64,000 nt of DNA from Natronobacterium gregoryi SP2 (GTDB taxonomy: Archaea > Halobacteriota > Halobacteria > Halobacteriales > Natrialbaceae), in contig NC_019792.1 in NCBI RefSeq assembly GCF_000230715.2, forward strand, positions 3,038,001-3,102,000, written 5' to 3'. Both the position numbers and the translations under genes were made by a program. Below, piece after piece: positions 61,112-64,000 of this stretch (positions are counted from its first letter, which is position 1; each line of letters starts with the position of its first letter). The notes beneath the pieces were generated by a model, which saw nothing but the letters and a program-made list of their open reading frames with translations, was not told the DNA's origin and ran no database searches.

Positions 61112-61951
61112 TCAGTTCGCCCGCTCGGCACCCATCCGCCGGAGGAACTCGAGGAGGACGCCCAGTCCCTGCCGAACGTCGTCGTCGAAAATCGCTCCCA
61201 TCAGTCCCAGCAGGCCGACCTTCTTCGGCGGCTCTTCATCCGTGAAGGCACCGAGTCCAGCCTCGACGGAGTCGATTAATTGCTCGTCGCCGAGCTGACA
61301 GCCCAGTACGAGCATGTTCCCGAGGTTCTGTCCGAGCTGGTAGGGTTCGAGGTCGGAATCGGCGTAGGCGTGGCTCATCCCGGCGACGATCATCCGAAGC
61401 TCCGTGAGCGACCGTCGGTTCCCCTGGACGACCGAGATGGCTTCCGGGACCAGGTCCTCGGCGAGGTCGTAGGTCACCTCGAGCAACTCGAGCAGTTCGA
61501 TCAGCGTCTCCTCGTTCTCGCCCAGCCGTTCGAGCAGGGTGAGCGTCTCTTCGCGCTCGAGTGCCGTCCGGAGCCGGGCGAACGTCTCGCGGTTCTCGCG
61601 GACGACCGTCTTGAGCTCCGGCACCAGGTCGCCGGCGAGGTCGTCGACGACCTCGAGGGTCTCGAGCAGTTCGACGAGCGTGTCGGCGTTCTCGCCGACC
61701 CGCTGGACGAGCACGAGCATCTCCTCTCGCTCGAGTGCCGTCCGAACCTCGGCGATCGGCTCCCGGGAGTCGTGGGCGGCCTCGCGCAGTTCGGGGGCGA
61801 GATCCGCCGAGAGCTCCTCGACGACGACGAGCATCTCGAGCAGTTCGGCCAGTTCCTTGTCGTGTTCCTCGAGCGTGCGCGCGAATTCGGTCGCGTCGGC
61901 GTTCTCGAGTGCGGTACCGTCGACGGCTGCCTGTTGGTCTCGTTGTGCCAT
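61112..61951 (-). CDS. DUF1641 protein, partner of sulfide:quinone-oxidoreductase-like protein
   Basis: A 279-residue helical protein with three related modules of about 58 residues (e.g. ELLETLEVVDDLAGDLVPEL and ELLELLEVTYDLAEDLVPEA), then the DUF1641 end (GLLGLMGAIFDDDVRQGLGV LLEFLRR region). DUF1641 proteins are regularly encoded beside SQR-type flavoproteins. It begins one base after the stop of that gene here. Probably a subunit or membrane-adapter for it; chemistry not expected. Confidence 0.88.
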   Translation of the reverse strand: MAQRDQQAAVDGTALENADATEFARTLEEHDKELAELLEMLVVVEELSADLAPELREAAHDSREPIAEVRTALEREEMLVLVQRVGENADTLVELLETLEVVDDLAGDLVPELKTVVRENRETFARLRTALEREETLTLLERLGENEETLIELLELLEVTYDLAEDLVPEAISVVQGNRRSLTELRMIVAGMSHAYADSDLEPYQLGQNLGNMLVLGCQLGDEQLIDSVEAGLGAFTDEEPPKKVGLLGLMGAIFDDDVRQGLGVLLEFLRRMGAERAN

Positions 61952-61952
61952 G

Positions 61953-63125
61953 TTACGGAAGCGGGTCGTAGCCTTTCATCCAGGCGTCCCAGTAGACCGA
62001 CGGGAGGACGTTGACGTCCATGATCCAGTTCATCTTGCTCTCGACGGGTGCGGAGATTGGCTCTTCGTAGTCGAACTCCGCGAGCATCGCTTTCCCCTTC
62101 TTCGTGAGCAACGGACAGGCGGCGTAGCCGTCGTACTCCGCGAGCATCGCTTTGTCACGGATCATCGATGTCAGGTTCTTGCTGACGACGTGGGCCTGTT
62201 TGCGTGCGGCCGCGGCCGTCTTCGAGTGCGGTGCGTTCTCACAGTCTCCCAGCGCGAAGACGTCGTCGTATTCGTCGTGCTGGCAGGTGTGTTTGTCGAT
62301 GGTGACGTACTCGCCGTCCTCGGAGCCGTCAGTTAGCGGCGATCCCTCGGTGATCGCCTCCTGGCCGAACTGTGGTGTCACGGGTGCGTAGAGATCGTAC
62401 TCGATCTTCTCGCCGTCGGCACCGTGGACGACGCCCGCGTCGGGGTCAATCTTCTCGACGGAGACGTTCTCTTTAAACTCGATGTCGCGCTCGTTCCAGA
62501 TCTCGTAGAGCTTGTCACGATAGGGCTGGACGCCAAAGTGATGTTCGGCGTTGCGGGTCATGACGACCTCGACGTCGTCGCGGATGCCCTTCCGTCGGAA
62601 GTAGTCCTCGGCGAGCATCGTCAGCTTCAGCGGCGCACCCGGACACTTGATCGGCGTATCCGGCTGCGTGACGAGGAAGGTTCCCTCCTCGAAGTTCTCG
62701 AGTGCGTCGCGCATCTCGAGGGCTGCCTCGTAGTGATAGAACGGGTAGACCTCGTCGGTCTCCTGCCAGGCTTCGAGCAGGCCGGGCGTCGCGGTCGGAT
62801 CGAGTCGGTGACCGGTCGTGACCACCAGATAGTCGTACTCGAGATCCGCGGTTTGCTCGAGCGAGACCGTCTTCTCGTCTGGATCGACACCGACGACGGC
62901 ATCGTGGACGAACTCGACGCCTGGCTTGAGGAGGTCGTCGACGTGTTCGGACTGGTCGGGCTCGAGGTACCCGAACGGAATGAGGTAAAACGAGGGCTGG
63001 TAGAAGTGTTCTGTACTCTTGTCGACGACGGTGATATCGGCCTCGTCCGCGTCCAGTTTACGACGCAGGAGGTTTGCGGTCATTGCACCGCCGGAACCGG
63101 CACCTAACACAGCTATTTGTGTCAT
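61953..63125 (-). CDS. Sulfide:quinone-oxidoreductase-like flavoprotein
   Basis: A 390-residue FAD protein: MTQIAVLGAGSGGAMTANLL, DYLVVTTGHRLDPTATPGLL and VFALGDCENAPHSKTAAAAR are FAD sites. Candidate redox cysteines are in PIKCPGAPLK (near 160, matching the second SQR cysteine) and YAACPLLTKKG (near 345, the third). The first SQR cysteine is not evident, as in type III or archaeal variants. It passes electrons from sulfide to quinone at the membrane face. Co-transcribed with the DUF1641 gene. The family is sure; true sulfide activity is likely. Confidence 0.9.
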   Translation of the reverse strand: MTQIAVLGAGSGGAMTANLLRRKLDADEADITVVDKSTEHFYQPSFYLIPFGYLEPDQSEHVDDLLKPGVEFVHDAVVGVDPDEKTVSLEQTADLEYDYLVVTTGHRLDPTATPGLLEAWQETDEVYPFYHYEAALEMRDALENFEEGTFLVTQPDTPIKCPGAPLKLTMLAEDYFRRKGIRDDVEVVMTRNAEHHFGVQPYRDKLYEIWNERDIEFKENVSVEKIDPDAGVVHGADGEKIEYDLYAPVTPQFGQEAITEGSPLTDGSEDGEYVTIDKHTCQHDEYDDVFALGDCENAPHSKTAAAARKQAHVVSKNLTSMIRDKAMLAEYDGYAACPLLTKKGKAMLAEFDYEEPISAPVESKMNWIMDVNVLPSVYWDAWMKGYDPLP

Positions 63126-63382
63126 ATACCTCTAAATAATGGTCTGGTATCACCTAAAGCTGCGTCTCCAATCAACACTGCTAGCCAGTGCTCACAGCCA
63201 GGCACCGTCGGGGAAAATATTGCAGGAACTCTGCGTCGGTGACACACCAGGCGACGGGACACGGGCTGTCGGTCCGCAGCCCCGAAACTCCAGAGAACGG
63301 GTCGTAGCCAGTCAGAAACGACAGATCAGTCACGTTCGGAGCAACGAACTGGTCGACACTCGAATACCGCTGTCCAGCAGTG

Positions 63383-64000
63383 TCACTCGACACTCGTTTC
63401 GATCGGTGCGTCGATCATGTTCCCCCACTCGATCCAGGAGCCGTCGTAGTTCGAGACGTCTTCGTACTCGAGTAGTTCCGAGAGGACGAACCAGACGATC
63501 GACGATCGTTCGCCGACGTGACAGTAGACGATCGTCTCTGTATCGGGGAGGATATTACGGTCGTGGAACAGTCGTTTGAGGTCGGTCGCGTCCTTGAACT
63601 GACCGTTTTCGTCGATAATCTCGGACCAGGTCACGTGGGTGGTGCCGGGAATGTGTCCCGCCGTTCGTGCCTCGGGGAGGTCTTTGTTTGGCGGCTGGGT
63701 GACGGTGCCCTGGTACTCGGCTGGTGAGCGGACGTCGACGACCGTAACGTCCTCTGAGAGTGCAGCCTCTACGTCGGTCCGGTAGGCACGAATTCGGTCG
63801 TCCGGAGTGGGTGCGTTGTACTCCTGAGTAGTAACGTCTGGTTCGTCAGTCGTCGTCCGGCCCCCGATCTCCTCCCAGTACTGCTTGCCCCCGTCGAGTA
63901 GCCGTACGTCCGTATGTCGATAGTACTTGAACAACCAGTAGAGGTACGCCGCGTACTGGTTGTGGTGATTACTGTAGACCACGATCGTACTGTCTTCCGT
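63383..64000 (-). CDS. Two-domain rhodanese sulfurtransferase, cut by window end
   Basis: A partial CDS; the frame stays open to 64000 so the N-terminus is missing. Visible: end of the first rhodanese domain (STIVVYSNHHNQYAAYLYWL, HTDVRLLDGGKQYWEEIGG) and the complete second domain (VTVVDVRSPAEYQGTVTQPP) with active Cys in ETIVYCHVGERSSIVWFVL. It moves sulfane sulfur between donors and thiols or cyanide. Same strand as the SQR-like gene, 257 bases upstream of it, so part of the sulfur block. Confidence 0.93.
   Translation of the reverse strand, partial: TEDSTIVVYSNHHNQYAAYLYWLFKYYRHTDVRLLDGGKQYWEEIGGRTTTDEPDVTTQEYNAPTPDDRIRAYRTDVEAALSEDVTVVDVRSPAEYQGTVTQPPNKDLPEARTAGHIPGTTHVTWSEIIDENGQFKDATDLKRLFHDRNILPDTETIVYCHVGERSSIVWFVLSELLEYEDVSNYDGSWIEWGNMIDAPIETSVE

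Overview
The window is chromosomal DNA from a halophilic archaeon (class Halobacteria). The evidence is high GC content, strongly acidic proteins, several bacterio-opsin-activator-type (HTH_10) regulators, twin-arginine lipoproteins, an aldo/keto reductase, a methylmalonyl-CoA mutase and a ferredoxin-linked 2-oxoacid oxidoreductase of archaeal type, and TATA boxes about 27-30 nt before start codons. The gene content resembles Natrinema or Haloterrigena relatives, but the genus is inferred, not shown. I see no rRNA, tRNA or CRISPR array.

Layout. 0-2.4 kb: an HTH_10 regulator, then a decapitated IS200/IS605 element (tnpA stub plus full tnpB carrying two in-frame palindromic inserts). 2.4-10.9 kb: a geranylgeranyl-reductase-like flavoprotein, a three-gene group with a ubiquitin-like protein, a DJ-1/PfpI protein, and a 1033-residue protein joining an actin-like domain to a long coiled coil and a membrane anchor. 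11-25.5 kb: glutamine synthetase, GNAT, methylmalonyl-CoA mutase and epimerase, the CosB-CosT osmolyte chemotaxis pair, and a 2-oxoacid:ferredoxin oxidoreductase. 26-40.7 kb: two lipoproteins, then a System I cytochrome c maturation region (diheme peroxidase, thioredoxin, CcmF, CcmB, CcmA, CcdA, CcmE, CcmD-like, CcmC) scattered over both strands, with a membrane molybdopterin oxidoreductase and hemE/hemH. 40.7-47 kb: repeat-rich accessory DNA with two Cys-rich HTH_10 paralogues, an Mrp-like protein lacking its P-loop, an IclR regulator and CTAG-bounded miniature elements. 47-56 kb: cytochrome bd oxidase (cydAB) with its probable regulator, a tandem UspA, an APC-UspA permease and a cation/proton antiporter. 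56-64 kb: a sulfur and redox block (TauE/SafE, rhodanese-metallo-beta-lactamase, thioredoxin-reductase-like protein, peroxiredoxin, DUF1641, sulfide:quinone-oxidoreductase-like protein, rhodanese cut by the window end).

Two families of small repeats run through the intergenic DNA. One is a palindrome of about 85 bp with ends reading GATACGGTTTACTGTA / TACAGTAAACCGTATG, with at least ten copies and two core types, often in tandem pairs. The other has CTAG-bounded ends with the inner sequence TACCGTCCCAAGCGT, in three copies. Two copies of the second sit directly against TAG stop codons.

Functionally, the cytochrome maturation, heme, peroxidase, cytochrome bd, sulfide and persulfide genes suggest a respiratory cell coping with changing oxygen, peroxide and reduced sulfur. 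The main points to follow up are the actin/coiled-coil fusion, the His-xxx-His CcmE, the in-frame inserts in tnpB, the ubiquitin-like group and the repeat families.
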